Source: Paenibacillus helianthi (lineage in GTDB: Bacteria > Bacillota > Bacilli > Paenibacillales > Paenibacillaceae). Taken from it: 64,000 bases of DNA. The notes below the pieces were generated by a model that was not told where the DNA came from, did no database searches, and worked only from the letters and a program-made list of their open reading frames with translations. The stretch is taken from assembly GCF_001909055.1 (NCBI RefSeq), contig NZ_LVWI01000046.1:22218-86217 (forward strand), read 5' to 3'. Position numbers and translations under genes: made by a program. Positions 44,229 through 53,750 of the stretch are shown piece after piece (positions within the stretch are counted from its first letter, which is position 1; each line of letters begins with the position of its first letter).

Positions 44229-45020
44229 TTACCGAGTCTCCGGCATTCGATGCTGGTCCCGGTATTCCTTGGGGGTCATTCCTGTCTGTTTCTGGAACAC
44301 TTTTGTAAAATAACGGCGCTCCTGATAACCTACACCTGCGCTGATCGCAGTAATGCTCTTGTCACTGCTTGCCAGCATGAACTTAGCTGCTTCCATACGC
44401 TGTTGCGTTACATACTCCACAAAGGTCATGGCAAAGCGGTTCTTGAATAAAAGACAAAAATAGCTGCTGCTGATGCCAATTTTATTCGCCACTTCCTCAA
44501 TACCCAGATCATAATTCAGCCGCTCCGAAATATATTGGGCAGCTAGATTCATCAGCTGTTCCGGTGTTTTTTTGGCAGAATCCTCTGCCGGAGGTTGCTC
44601 CTGAAACAGCGGAATACTGTTGTACAGCTTATCCTTGTATTGTTTGCTGCGGATTCGCGTGCCCATTTCCCGCACCTTGTTGCCCAGCTCTTCATAATGA
44701 ATCGGCTTGCAGATATACTCCTTCACCCCAAGCCGGATGGCTTCCCGCGCATAATCAAATTCCTGATAACCGCTTAGCAGCAGAACCTCGCTGTCCAGTC
44801 CCATCTCGCGCAGCTTGCCGATGAACGTTAATCCATCCATGACGGGCATACGGATGTCGCAGAGTACAAGGTCTGGGGCTTGTTCCTCAGCAATGCGGAG
44901 CGCCTCCATTCCACTGCGGGCCATGCCGGTGATCTCCATCCCCATTTCCTGCCATGGCAGCACACGACGCAGATTGCCAAGTATAGGGGCTTCATCGTCA
45001 ACCAATAATACCTTTAGCAT
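44229..45020 (-). CDS. YesN-type response regulator with AraC output domain
   Basis: 263 residues, the compact form. Receiver domain (about 1-120) with the phosphoacceptor Asp in DLVLCDIRMPVMDG; the C-terminal AraC/XylS domain (about 160-260) carries two helix-turn-helix motifs (IGISSSYFCLLFKNRF, AGVGYQERRYFTKVFQK). It should control the adjacent sugar-import genes. ATG at 45020 overlaps the kinase stop by 23 nt with GGGAGAAG upstream; the frame to 45122 lies inside the kinase. Last gene of the cluster. Confidence 0.9.
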   Translation of the reverse strand: MLKVLLVDDEAPILGNLRRVLPWQEMGMEITGMARSGMEALRIAEEQAPDLVLCDIRMPVMDGLTFIGKLREMGLDSEVLLLSGYQEFDYAREAIRLGVKEYICKPIHYEELGNKVREMGTRIRSKQYKDKLYNSIPLFQEQPPAEDSAKKTPEQLMNLAAQYISERLNYDLGIEEVANKIGISSSYFCLLFKNRFAMTFVEYVTQQRMEAAKFMLASSDKSITAISAGVGYQERRYFTKVFQKQTGMTPKEYRDQHRMPETR

Positions 45021-46860
45021 AATGATCTTCTCCCTGCCCGTATTTTGGGATGACGCATTGGATGATGGTACCTTCTCCCGGACTTGCGCAGATAAATATC
45101 CCATATCTGTCTCCATATTCAATACGGATACGGTCAGCTACACTGCGTACACCAAGCCCGCGCCGCTCCAGATGAATGCCATGCTCCGGCTTGTTCCCGG
45201 TGATGGATTCGGCAGCCTCTCCTGATTCACTCACCATATACTGGAACAAGGAGAGCTGGGCTGAACTCATCCCAATTCCGTTATCCTTAATCTGCAGAAT
45301 CAGATTCCCCCGCTCTTCCCAGCCTTTTACACTAACCATCCCCTTGTATTCGATCCCTTCGAACCCGTGCTGGATGCTGTTTTCGACAAGCGGCTGCAGG
45401 GTAAGCTTGAGGACGCCACAGCCTAACAGCTCCTGGGGAATATCAATTTCATAATCGAAGATATCCTCAAAGCGGAATTTCTGAATATCCAAATAATTGC
45501 GCAGGTGCGTGACTTCCTCATCCAGTGTAATTTCATCCCTGTCCTGAATGCTGATGCGAAGGATACTGGCCAGCCTGTAGACCATCTCACTGACCTTCCG
45601 GCCTTCATTCTGAACAGCGAGCACATTAATGGATTCCAGCGTATTGAACAGAAAATGTGGCTTGATCTGTGCCTGAAGTACCCGCATTTCAGCCTGATTT
45701 TTCCGATGCTGCTCCACATGCACCCTATTGAATAAACTATTAATTTTATCCATCAGATCATTGAAGCCACGCGCAAGCAGTGTCATTTCATCGCTGCCCT
45801 TCTCCTCCACACGTGTAGTGAGATCTCCATCCTCTACCCGCCGCATAAACCGGACTATAACAGCAATACCGCCCGTAATCCGGTTCATGAAAAACAGATT
45901 AAAAATGACTGCACCCAGCAGGCACAAGAAGATTACAACCACAAACCATCGGGCGAACACTGTTACTTCTCGGGACAGAGAATCCCAGGAGGTAATGGAG
46001 ACAAGACTCCAGGGATAATCCTTAAGATGATAGACCGAGAGTATGCTTTTCTCCCCATCGAACTCTGTTCTGAAGCTTTGAAAGCCTTTTTGAAAAGCGA
46101 AGTTCTTCGCTGTAAAGGAATGGAAATCCTGGCCATCCAGCTTGCGGTCCGGATCAAACAGAATCATGCCATCATCGTTCACAAGCATAAAGGAAACTTT
46201 CTGGTCACTATCCCCGATTTTGAGATTGCGGAAGATCGATTCGAACTCCCAATTCTTGATCTGCACCACCAGAATACCGATATTCTGAAAAAAGCTTAGT
46301 TCCTTCACCAGCCGGATCTGCGTAAATACAGGCTCCGTTCCGGTCAGTTCCGGATATTCGTGAGGTGCAATCCATTTGGGCACTCCGTTCAGCTTCATGA
46401 CCTCCTGATACAGCTCACTTCCCTTGAACTTGTCATAGGGGAGTGTACGGAAATTCTCCTTGTTGAAGATCGAGACAATCTCCGAGCTGCCTTTCCCGTT
46501 AAAATTGTAGAGAAAAGCATAGCTGATCGATGGATGATTGTACAAAAGACTGCGGAAGTTGCGCTGGCTGGCATTCAGACTAAGCTGCTCGGCATCGGTC
46601 AAATCCTGTGTGGACGGGTCCTCTGCACTAAGTGCCATATGAAATACCGAGGTGGCAATTCCGTTATCAGTGACGTTGTCCATGTCCTTGAAGACACTGG
46701 ATATGCTGTAGCTGATGGCTTTGAGCGAATACTCGGATTGCTGGCTGTACTTCTTCTCAATTGAATTATAAGTCACAAAAAACATAATCATGCCAAGAAT
46801 AAACAGAGGAATGATAATCAGGCCCAAAAACGCCGTAAACAACTTGTAGCGCAAATTCAT
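44998..46860 (-). CDS. YesM-type sensor histidine kinase
   Basis: 620 residues. Two transmembrane helices (about 8-30 and 295-315) flank an extracellular Cache-like sensor domain. A HAMP region follows, then His_kinase (PF06580) with the phosphorylated His in AQIKPHFLFNTLESINVL and a HATPase domain with NSIQHGFEG and GIGMSSAQL. Such kinases sense oligosaccharides or their binding-protein complexes. A weak ribosome-binding site precedes the ATG. It is coupled with the response regulator. Confidence 0.93.
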   Translation of the reverse strand: MNLRYKLFTAFLGLIIIPLFILGMIMFFVTYNSIEKKYSQQSEYSLKAISYSISSVFKDMDNVTDNGIATSVFHMALSAEDPSTQDLTDAEQLSLNASQRNFRSLLYNHPSISYAFLYNFNGKGSSEIVSIFNKENFRTLPYDKFKGSELYQEVMKLNGVPKWIAPHEYPELTGTEPVFTQIRLVKELSFFQNIGILVVQIKNWEFESIFRNLKIGDSDQKVSFMLVNDDGMILFDPDRKLDGQDFHSFTAKNFAFQKGFQSFRTEFDGEKSILSVYHLKDYPWSLVSITSWDSLSREVTVFARWFVVVIFLCLLGAVIFNLFFMNRITGGIAVIVRFMRRVEDGDLTTRVEEKGSDEMTLLARGFNDLMDKINSLFNRVHVEQHRKNQAEMRVLQAQIKPHFLFNTLESINVLAVQNEGRKVSEMVYRLASILRISIQDRDEITLDEEVTHLRNYLDIQKFRFEDIFDYEIDIPQELLGCGVLKLTLQPLVENSIQHGFEGIEYKGMVSVKGWEERGNLILQIKDNGIGMSSAQLSLFQYMVSESGEAAESITGNKPEHGIHLERRGLGVRSVADRIRIEYGDRYGIFICASPGEGTIIQCVIPKYGQGEDHYAKGIIG

Positions 46861-46887
46861 CGGCTAGTGCCCCTGACTGTGAATAGA

Positions 46888-47718
46888 TTATCCTTTTACG
46901 CTGCCCGCTGTAACCCCTTCAATAATCTTCTCCTGCAAAATGGCGTAAATAATTACGACCGGCAGCACACTGTAGACAATGCCTGCGGACATCTGCGCAT
47001 AGTTCATCTGATACTGATCACGGAATTGGACCATCCCCACCGGAAGTGTGCGCAGCTCGTCATTCGAAAGAAAATAGTTGGCCAGCAAAAACTCATTCCA
47101 ATTTCCCAGGAAATTAACAATGAATACTGTAACCATGGCGGGAACCGTCAAAGGTACAATAATTCTAGCAAAGATACCCGGGGCCTTCAAGCCGTCCATA
47201 ACAGCAGCTTCCTCAATTTCACTGGGCAAAGAGCGCATAAACGCCGCCAAAATAATAATCGTGAATGGAATCGCATTGGCGATATAAGGAATAATCAGTG
47301 CCCAGTGGGTGTTCAGAATATGGAGCTTGCGTACAATCGTATAAATCGGCAGCATCAGCGCATTATTTGGAATCAGCATCCCTATCAGCACCAGCGAGAA
47401 CAGGATTTGGTTCCACTTGCCCTGACGCATCCGCGTAACCGCAAAGGCGAACATGGAAGCCAGCAGAATAGATACTACAGATGACAATATAGAAATGTAT
47501 AAGCTGTTAAAAAAATACGTGCTGATCTTGGCATTCACCCAAGCCTCGACGTAATTGTTAAACACAAACTCCTTTGGAATTCCAAAAGGATTCAGCGCTA
47601 TGGCATTATTATCCTTCTTCACCGAAGAGAATAATACAAACAGAAACGGAAACAAAACAACTACAAGATAACCCAGCAATGCGATATGAGGTATGCTCTT
47701 TTTCAAGGTTCGCGCCAT
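46888..47718 (-). CDS. CUT1 ABC sugar permease (MalG type)
   Basis: 276 residues with six helices. The EAA loop reads EEAAVMDGLKAPGIFARIIVPLTVPAM. It starts one base within the stop of the other permease gene (TAATG), so the two are coupled. The C-terminus GVTAGSVKG is typical of the MalG class. Confidence 0.94.
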   Translation of the reverse strand: MARTLKKSIPHIALLGYLVVVLFPFLFVLFSSVKKDNNAIALNPFGIPKEFVFNNYVEAWVNAKISTYFFNSLYISILSSVVSILLASMFAFAVTRMRQGKWNQILFSLVLIGMLIPNNALMLPIYTIVRKLHILNTHWALIIPYIANAIPFTIIILAAFMRSLPSEIEEAAVMDGLKAPGIFARIIVPLTVPAMVTVFIVNFLGNWNEFLLANYFLSNDELRTLPVGMVQFRDQYQMNYAQMSAGIVYSVLPVVIIYAILQEKIIEGVTAGSVKG

Positions 47719-48602
47719 TAGTATTCAATCCTTTCATTACGCCGGGCGAACAGCAGCTGATAAAGTGCTGTAACCACAAGCGTGAACATAAAGATCAGAA
47801 CGGCTATGGCGTTCCCGTACCCATATTTGAAGTTAGTGATGGCATATTTGATCATGTAGGTAGCCATTACCTCGGTTGAACCTGCCGGTCCGCCTTTCGT
47901 CATAACGATGACGATATCCGCTGCCTTCATGGCCCCCGCAATGGATAGCATGATAACAACGGAAATGATCGGAACGATTAACGGCAATGTTATGCGTGTA
48001 GCCCGCTGGAAGCCCGTTGCACCGTCTATCGCCGCGGCCTCATCCAGTTCTCCCGGAATGGATAGAATCGCTGCCAGCACCATTACAATGTAGAATCCGG
48101 TCCACTGCCAAGCATTGGTGATCAGTATGGACAGCATAGCGAACCGTTCATCCGACAGCCAGTATAATGGTTCAATTCCGATAACCCCCAGCAATTTGTT
48201 GAACAGCCCGATATTGGGCTCATAGATGAACCCCCACAGGATACCAATAACCGCCGTAGACATAATGGAAGGCATAAAGACTGCCGTCTTGTAGAGTCCC
48301 TTCAGCTTTTTGACATTGGCAATTAGCAGGGAGAACAGAATAATGAGGGGAACCTGAATGAATACAGAAAACAAAATAAACCAGCCGTTGTTTTTGACAG
48401 ATACCCAGAAGCGCTCATCACCCAGGGCTTTTTCAAAATTACTCATTCCTGTGTACTTTACGGTGTCTGAAACGCCGTTCCAGCTGGTAAGGCTGTAGTA
48501 AAGGGAGCTGAATATCGGATAAATGAAGAACACTAAAAACAAAATTAACGCAGGTAAAATAAACAAGGTGAACACCAGCGGATTTTTGAGTGATTTATTC
48601 AT
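47718..48602 (-). CDS. CUT1 ABC sugar permease (MalF/UgpA type)
   Basis: 294 residues with six helices, EAA loop DEAAAIDGATGFQRATRITLPLIVP. AGGAGG-like site precedes the ATG (CGGAGGAAAATC). Second gene after the binding protein. There is no ATPase in the cluster, so a shared MsmX-type ATPase encoded elsewhere is likely. Confidence 0.94.
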   Translation of the reverse strand: MNKSLKNPLVFTLFILPALILFLVFFIYPIFSSLYYSLTSWNGVSDTVKYTGMSNFEKALGDERFWVSVKNNGWFILFSVFIQVPLIILFSLLIANVKKLKGLYKTAVFMPSIMSTAVIGILWGFIYEPNIGLFNKLLGVIGIEPLYWLSDERFAMLSILITNAWQWTGFYIVMVLAAILSIPGELDEAAAIDGATGFQRATRITLPLIVPIISVVIMLSIAGAMKAADIVIVMTKGGPAGSTEVMATYMIKYAITNFKYGYGNAIAVLIFMFTLVVTALYQLLFARRNERIEY

Positions 48603-48654
48603 GATTTTCCTCCGATTGCATGAGAATCAAGGAGCTCTGTGCCTTATACTTTTA

Positions 48655-48686
48655 TAAAAATGCACCCTGGAGCAAGCACCAGGGCA
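48655..48686 (-). terminator. Intergenic hairpin between binding protein and permeases
   Basis: Stem GCCCTGG/CCAGGGT(GC) around an 8-nt loop, followed on the minus strand by ATTTTTATAAAAG. This type of partial terminator lowers permease expression relative to the binding protein. Confidence 0.6.
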
Positions 48687-48704
48687 CATCCTGTTCACCG
48701 AACC

Positions 48705-50108
48705 TTATTCGACTGCTGCATTGGCTTCCTCTTGAATTTTTTGCAGAGCCTCGCCCATTTTCTCAGGTGTTGTCTGACCGCCGATCAGCTTTTGAATTTG
48801 AATATTGCTGATTTCCGTAGTGACATCTGCCTGTACTAGAGAGTCGAAGGCCGGGAATGAGGACTCGGAGTTATTCAGAACAGCTACAATTTCACTCATT
48901 AGATCATCCGTGATATTTTTAGTTAACACTGCCTGATCAATCTTCATGGCCGGCAGTACACCGTCTTCAACCAATCCACGCAGCTGCATTTCCTCATTGT
49001 ACATATTTTTGATGAAAGACTTCACTGCTGCCAGCTGCCGTTCGTCCTTAGCCGCAGAAGCAGAAAAGCCATAACCGTTATTCACATCACGCATCAATGC
49101 TGTCTGATCGCCAACTCCACCTTCCACAGCTGGAATATTGAAGAAGCCAACCTTACCAATCAAGCCTTCACCGGATTGCCCTGCCTTGAATACGGAGGAT
49201 TTCCATGTACCATCGTACATCAGAATCGCTTCACCACTGGTGAACTGGGTAGTGTATTCAGCATATTCGAAACCAAGCTCGCCTTTTTTGAAATAGCCTT
49301 TATCTTCCCATTCCTTATACTTGGCAAAACCCTTAACTACATTGGGATCACTCCATTTGGCTTCACCGGTGGCGAACTTAGCCGTAACATCCGGTCCTGC
49401 ATACCGCGACCAGAGATGGTTCGCAAGCATTAGGGGAACCCAACCCGCTTTGGAAGCACCCGCCAGCGGCACTTTGCCGTCGGCTTTGATGGCAGCCAGC
49501 TGCTGTTCTAATTCAGCGAAAGTTGTAGGAGCCTTCCAGCCCTTACTCGCATAGTATTCTTTATTATAGAAGAAACCTTCACCGGAGCCGCCGATCGGCA
49601 GCCCGTATATCTTACCTTCGTACGTAAATGGATCGAGATTCGAGAATTTATCTTTGATGCCCAGTTCTTCTAGAATCGGTGTGAGATCGAGCAATTTACC
49701 TTCTTTGGCATATATTTTAGAGTCAGGACTGCCGAAGAGATCAAAAATCTCAGGCGGATTCCCCGCCGCCATTTCACCCCGCAGCTTCTCCTTGCGGTTC
49801 ACATCAGAATCCACACCATCCAGCTTAAAAGTGAGACCCGGCACTTCTGCCTGTACTTTTCCTACAACATCCTCCAAGATAGCCAAGCGTTTCTGTTTGT
49901 CTGCACCTACTTGCGTATGACGAATGGTCATTTCAAAAGGTTCGCTGCTGGCCGGTTTCTCGGTAGCAGGTGACTCCGTAGCATTCGCAGCATTCGTTGC
50001 TGCCGCCTCACCTTGGTTACCAGCGGAATTGTTGTTGTTACCGCAGCCCGCCATGATCGCAGAGCTTACAAACAGCAGAGACAATAGCAATGTTACACTT
50101 TTCTTCAT
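48705..50108 (-). CDS. Sugar ABC transporter substrate-binding lipoprotein
   Basis: 467 residues. Lipoprotein signal peptide ending in AGCGNNN (Cys about residue 22), then an Asn/Ala/Thr linker (about 25-55) and the family-1 extracellular binding fold. The ligand, probably an oligosaccharide, is not identifiable. GGGAGGG precedes the ATG. First gene of a probable five-gene operon: binding protein, two permeases, histidine kinase, response regulator. A cre-like site lies 108 nt upstream. Confidence 0.92.
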   Translation of the reverse strand: MKKSVTLLLSLLFVSSAIMAGCGNNNNSAGNQGEAAATNAANATESPATEKPASSEPFEMTIRHTQVGADKQKRLAILEDVVGKVQAEVPGLTFKLDGVDSDVNRKEKLRGEMAAGNPPEIFDLFGSPDSKIYAKEGKLLDLTPILEELGIKDKFSNLDPFTYEGKIYGLPIGGSGEGFFYNKEYYASKGWKAPTTFAELEQQLAAIKADGKVPLAGASKAGWVPLMLANHLWSRYAGPDVTAKFATGEAKWSDPNVVKGFAKYKEWEDKGYFKKGELGFEYAEYTTQFTSGEAILMYDGTWKSSVFKAGQSGEGLIGKVGFFNIPAVEGGVGDQTALMRDVNNGYGFSASAAKDERQLAAVKSFIKNMYNEEMQLRGLVEDGVLPAMKIDQAVLTKNITDDLMSEIVAVLNNSESSFPAFDSLVQADVTTEISNIQIQKLIGGQTTPEKMGEALQKIQEEANAAVE

Positions 50109-50215
50109 TATGGGTGACCCTCCCTATGTTGATTTCCCTTACATTTCTTATTATAGAAAACAAGGTTTGGAACCGTAAGGTTAAGATTCATCCACTCCAG
50201 GGATAAAATTCTCTT

Positions 50216-50231
50216 ATGTAAGCGAAACCAT
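50216..50231. promoter_or_regulatory. cre-like site (CcpA) upstream of the first binding protein gene
   Basis: ATGTAAGCGAAACCAT fully matches the cre consensus WTGNAANCGNWNNCAW. It lies about 60-80 nt upstream of a TATAAT (50150-50155, minus strand), whose -35 is poor. The position allows activation or repression by CcpA. Confidence 0.5.
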
Positions 50232-50302
50232 TTTAATTATCTATCAAACAACGTTATGTAAACTGACTTCTCAAGTGAACATTCCCAAGTCCATTCTACA
50301 CA

Positions 50303-50343
50303 AAAAAGCCACCCAACAGTAATTACACTATTGGATCGGCTTT
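50303..50343 (-). terminator. Terminator of pflA
   Basis: Minus strand: AAAGCC...CCAATAGTG with inverse TTGGgtGGCTTT, followed by TTTTTTGTG. It lies 15 nt after the pflA stop. Confidence 0.7.
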
Positions 50344-50357
50344 GGTGTGGCGAATGA

Positions 50358-51095
50358 TTATACTAATGCGGTTTGCTTGCGGCCTTCTTCAATTAACCGG
50401 TAGGCACGCTGAACTTCTTCTTCCGTTGGTGAAGGCACTCCCTCAAGCTCATAAGGTCTTCCAAGTACTTCCCATTTATAGATACCCATTTGATGATAGG
50501 GGAGAATTTCGAATTTTTCGACACCATTCAATGTTCCAATGAAGCGTCCCAAATTGATTAAGTCTTCTTCACGGTCATGAATACCCGGCACATACACATG
50601 GCGGATCCACATCTTACGGTCATGGTCAGACAGCCAACGAGCCAGCTTCAGGGTACGTTCATTGGACTTACCGGTAAGTTTGATATGTGCTTCATCATCA
50701 ATGTGCTTCAGATCAAGCAAGACAAGATCCGTTTGTTCAAGCAGATCATTAATCTTATCACCTTCATTGTAACCGTTAGTATCAAGTGTAGTATGCAAAT
50801 TCCAGCGCTTCTTCACTTCGGTGAACAGCTGTTTCACAAAATGCGCCTGTAAAGTCGGTTCGCCACCCGAGACGGTCAAACCGCCGCCGGAGGAGCGGTA
50901 ATAATTCAGGTAAGGCTCAATTTCAGCCAGTACCTCATCAATACTCATTTCTCTGCCTTCATTTAAACCCCATGTGTCGGGATTATGGCAGTATTGGCAT
51001 TTCAAGAGGCAGCCCTGCATGAACAAGACAAAACGAATACCTGGCCCGTCAACGGTTCCAAAGGTTTCTAAGGAGTGTATATGTCCATTAGCCAT
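50358..51095 (-). CDS. pflA: Pyruvate formate-lyase activating enzyme
   Basis: 245 residues. Radical-SAM enzyme with cluster cysteines in GCLLKCQYCHNPDTWG and the Gly-rich SGGGLTVSGGEPTLQ. It installs the glycyl radical on PflB. Full length. GAAAGGATGACATC precedes the ATG. It follows pflB after 130 nt with a hairpin. Confidence 0.96.
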   Translation of the reverse strand: MANGHIHSLETFGTVDGPGIRFVLFMQGCLLKCQYCHNPDTWGLNEGREMSIDEVLAEIEPYLNYYRSSGGGLTVSGGEPTLQAHFVKQLFTEVKKRWNLHTTLDTNGYNEGDKINDLLEQTDLVLLDLKHIDDEAHIKLTGKSNERTLKLARWLSDHDRKMWIRHVYVPGIHDREEDLINLGRFIGTLNGVEKFEILPYHQMGIYKWEVLGRPYELEGVPSPTEEEVQRAYRLIEEGRKQTALV

Positions 51096-51147
51096 ATGAT
51101 GTCATCCTTTCGAAAATTTAAAATTTTAATCAATCTTAAACAAGATA

Positions 51148-51174
51148 GTACCGCCCTTGAGACAAGGGCGGTAC
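51148..51174 (-). terminator. Hairpin between pflB and pflA
   Basis: Perfect 11-bp stem GTACCGCCCTT/AAGGGCGGTAC with a 5-nt loop. On the minus strand it is followed by TATCTTGTTTAAG. It probably reduces pflA relative to pflB. Confidence 0.6.
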
Positions 51175-51225
51175 ACCTTGCAACTATTTCACTGTATACC
51201 TAAAACTCAAGCAAATGATTGTATA

Positions 51226-53487
51226 TTACATTGCACCATGGAATGTGCGGTTGATAACATCCATTTGTTGTTCGCGAGTCAACTTGATGAAGTTAACAGC
51301 ATAGCCGGATACGCGGATAGTCAATTGTGGGTAGTTCTCTGGGTGCTCCATAGCATCCAGCAATTGTTCGCGGGCAAATACGTTAACATTCAGGTGATGA
51401 CCCTTGCTTGCGAAATATCCATCAAGCATCGATACCAGATTGGATTTACGTCCTTCTTCTTCTTTACCCAGTGCTTTTGGCACGATGGAGAAGGTGTTGG
51501 AGATACCATCCAAGCTATCTTCGTACGGCAGTTTAGCTACGGAGCTCAGGGAAGCCAAAGCGCCTTTCTTATCACGTCCGTGCATTGGGTTGGCACCTGG
51601 AGCGAATGGTTCGCCTTTTTTACGTCCATCAGGAGTAGTACCAGTTTTCTTACCATACACAACGTTGGAAGTAATCGTCAGGATCGATTGAGTTGGCAGA
51701 GCATCACGGTAAGCGTGGTGTTTGCGGATCATCGTCATGAATGATTCAACCAGTTCTACAGCAATGTTATCAACGGAATCGTCGTTGTTACCGTAGCAAG
51801 GGAATTCACCTTCGATTTCAAAGTCGATGGCAATACCTTCTTCATTGCGGATAGGTTTAACTTTAGCGTATTTAATGGCGCTCAGGGAGTCAGTCGCAAC
51901 GGACAGACCAGCAATACCACAAGCCATAGTCCGCAGGATATCGCGGTCATGCAGAGCCATTTCAATACGTTCATAAGAATATTTATCATGCATGTAGTGG
52001 ATGACATTCAGTGTGTTCATGTAAGTCTTAGCCAACCACTCCATCATTGGTTTGAAGCGTTTCATTACTTCTTGATAATCCAATACATCGGAAGTGATGC
52101 GAGGCAGTTCAGGTCCTACCTGTACGCCGGACTTTTCATCCACACCACCGTTGATAGCATACAGCAAAGCTTTTGCCAGGTTGGCACGAGCTCCGAAGAA
52201 CTGCATTTGCTTACCGATACGCATTGCGGATACGCAGCAAGCAATACCGTAGTCATCACCGTAGATTGGACGCATCAAATCGTCATTTTCATATTGAATC
52301 GAGCTGGTTTCGATGGAAACCTTAGCACAGAATTTTTTGAAGCCTTCTGGCAATTTTTCAGACCACAGTACAGTCAGGTTCGGCTCTGGAGCTGGTCCCA
52401 GATTGTAAAGGGTGTGCAGAAAACGGAAGCTATTCTTGGTTACACGTGTAGTTCCGTCTACAGACATACCGCCAATGGATTCAGTAACCCAAGTTGGGTC
52501 TCCACTGAACAGTTCATTGTAATCAGGAGTACGCAAGAACTTAACGATACGCAGTTTCATGATGAAGTGATCTGTCAGTTCCTGTGCTTGTTCTTCGGTC
52601 AGTGTTCCTTCTGCAAGGTCACGTTCTACATAGATATCAAGGAAAGAGGATACGCGTCCCAGGGACATTGCAGCACCGTTCTGTTCTTTGATAGCAGCCA
52701 GATAACCGAAGTACACCCATTGGAAAGCTTCTTTAGCATTATTTGCAGGTTTGGAGATATCCATTCCATGCATTTCAGCCATTTTCTTCAATTCCCCAAG
52801 TGCACGAATCTGCTCGGAAATTTCTTCACGGAGACGAATAACATTTTCGGTCATGGAATCAACTTCAAGGTTGTTAAGGTCTTGTTTCTTTTCTTTAATC
52901 AGGAAATCAATGCCGTAAAGAGCTACACGACGGTAGTCACCGATAATACGGCCACGGCCGTAAGCATCAGGAAGACCAGTGATAATACCTGCTTTACGAA
53001 CAGCTCTCATTTCAGAGGTATATGCATCAAATACGCCTTGGTTATGCGTTTTGCGGATGTTCGTGAACATTTCAACAATGTTTTGCGGAAGTTCGAAGCC
53101 GTAAGCCTTGGTAGCATCGATCATCATCTTGATTCCGCCGAAAGGTTGAATGGAACGTTTGAAAGGTGCATCTGTTTGAACGCCGACAATTTGTTCTTTG
53201 TCTTTGTCAATATAACCAGGGTTGTGAGATACGATAGTGGATACAGTATTAACGTCCACATCCAGCACACCGCCATTAGCAATTTCCTGCTTGGTCATTT
53301 CAGATACAATTTTCCAAAGTTCAGTAGTATTGTAAGTAGGGCCTGCAAGGAAATCTTCCTTGCCAAGATAAGGCTTGATGTTCTTTTCAATAAAATCATT
53401 AACGTTTACTTTTCTGGACCATTTGCCTTTTGCAAAACCGCGCCATCCAGACTTAACCTCTTGTACATCTTTTTCAATCACCGACAT
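51226..53487 (-). CDS. pflB: Pyruvate formate-lyase
   Basis: 753 residues. Splits pyruvate into acetyl-CoA and formate under anaerobic conditions. The active-site cysteine pair is in GIACCVSAM, and the glycyl-radical Gly is in RVSGYAVNF close to the C-terminus. ATG at 53487 has GGAGGG 7 nt upstream; the frame to 53502 would add five residues. Upstream are two FNR/CRP-type sites. Long antisense frames here are shadows. Confidence 0.97.
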   Translation of the reverse strand: MSVIEKDVQEVKSGWRGFAKGKWSRKVNVNDFIEKNIKPYLGKEDFLAGPTYNTTELWKIVSEMTKQEIANGGVLDVDVNTVSTIVSHNPGYIDKDKEQIVGVQTDAPFKRSIQPFGGIKMMIDATKAYGFELPQNIVEMFTNIRKTHNQGVFDAYTSEMRAVRKAGIITGLPDAYGRGRIIGDYRRVALYGIDFLIKEKKQDLNNLEVDSMTENVIRLREEISEQIRALGELKKMAEMHGMDISKPANNAKEAFQWVYFGYLAAIKEQNGAAMSLGRVSSFLDIYVERDLAEGTLTEEQAQELTDHFIMKLRIVKFLRTPDYNELFSGDPTWVTESIGGMSVDGTTRVTKNSFRFLHTLYNLGPAPEPNLTVLWSEKLPEGFKKFCAKVSIETSSIQYENDDLMRPIYGDDYGIACCVSAMRIGKQMQFFGARANLAKALLYAINGGVDEKSGVQVGPELPRITSDVLDYQEVMKRFKPMMEWLAKTYMNTLNVIHYMHDKYSYERIEMALHDRDILRTMACGIAGLSVATDSLSAIKYAKVKPIRNEEGIAIDFEIEGEFPCYGNNDDSVDNIAVELVESFMTMIRKHHAYRDALPTQSILTITSNVVYGKKTGTTPDGRKKGEPFAPGANPMHGRDKKGALASLSSVAKLPYEDSLDGISNTFSIVPKALGKEEEGRKSNLVSMLDGYFASKGHHLNVNVFAREQLLDAMEHPENYPQLTIRVSGYAVNFIKLTREQQMDVINRTFHGAM

Positions 53488-53632
53488 GCTAAATCCCTCC
53501 ATTTATATTTAGTATATTTGTAGAGATCGCGGGCTTGAAGGTTAATCCCGTGTCTCGTGATCCCAAAAAAGATCTAGTTGTTATAAAATTCACAATTGCA
53601 TCTTCATAAACGGGACCGTTGTCTATATAAAC

Positions 53633-53695
53633 ATTTTAGTTTATTTTCTGAAAAAGGACTGTGACAAATATCACTCTTTCGGTGATATTTGTCAC
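53633..53695 (-). promoter_or_regulatory. pflB promoter with two FNR/CRP-type palindromes
   Basis: On the minus strand -10 TAAAAT (53633-53638) predicts a start near 53626. The -35 is poor (CAGTCC). The 14-mer GTGACAAATATCAC lies at 53661-53674 and its inverse GTGATATTTGTCAC at 53682-53695. Each is a GTGA-N6-TCAC palindrome. Their centres are 21 bp apart, at -41.5 and -62.5 from that start, the class II and class I activator positions. Confidence 0.6.
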
Positions 53696-53750
53696 TTCCA
53701 TCCAGTCCCATATTAACCTATAAACTCATTTTTTGCTAAACAACCGTTAA

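Noticed and set aside
51949..53523. 524-codon open frame opposite pflB
   Set aside because: pflB is a perfect family match on the minus strand; the antisense translation has no recognisable domain and no start signal.
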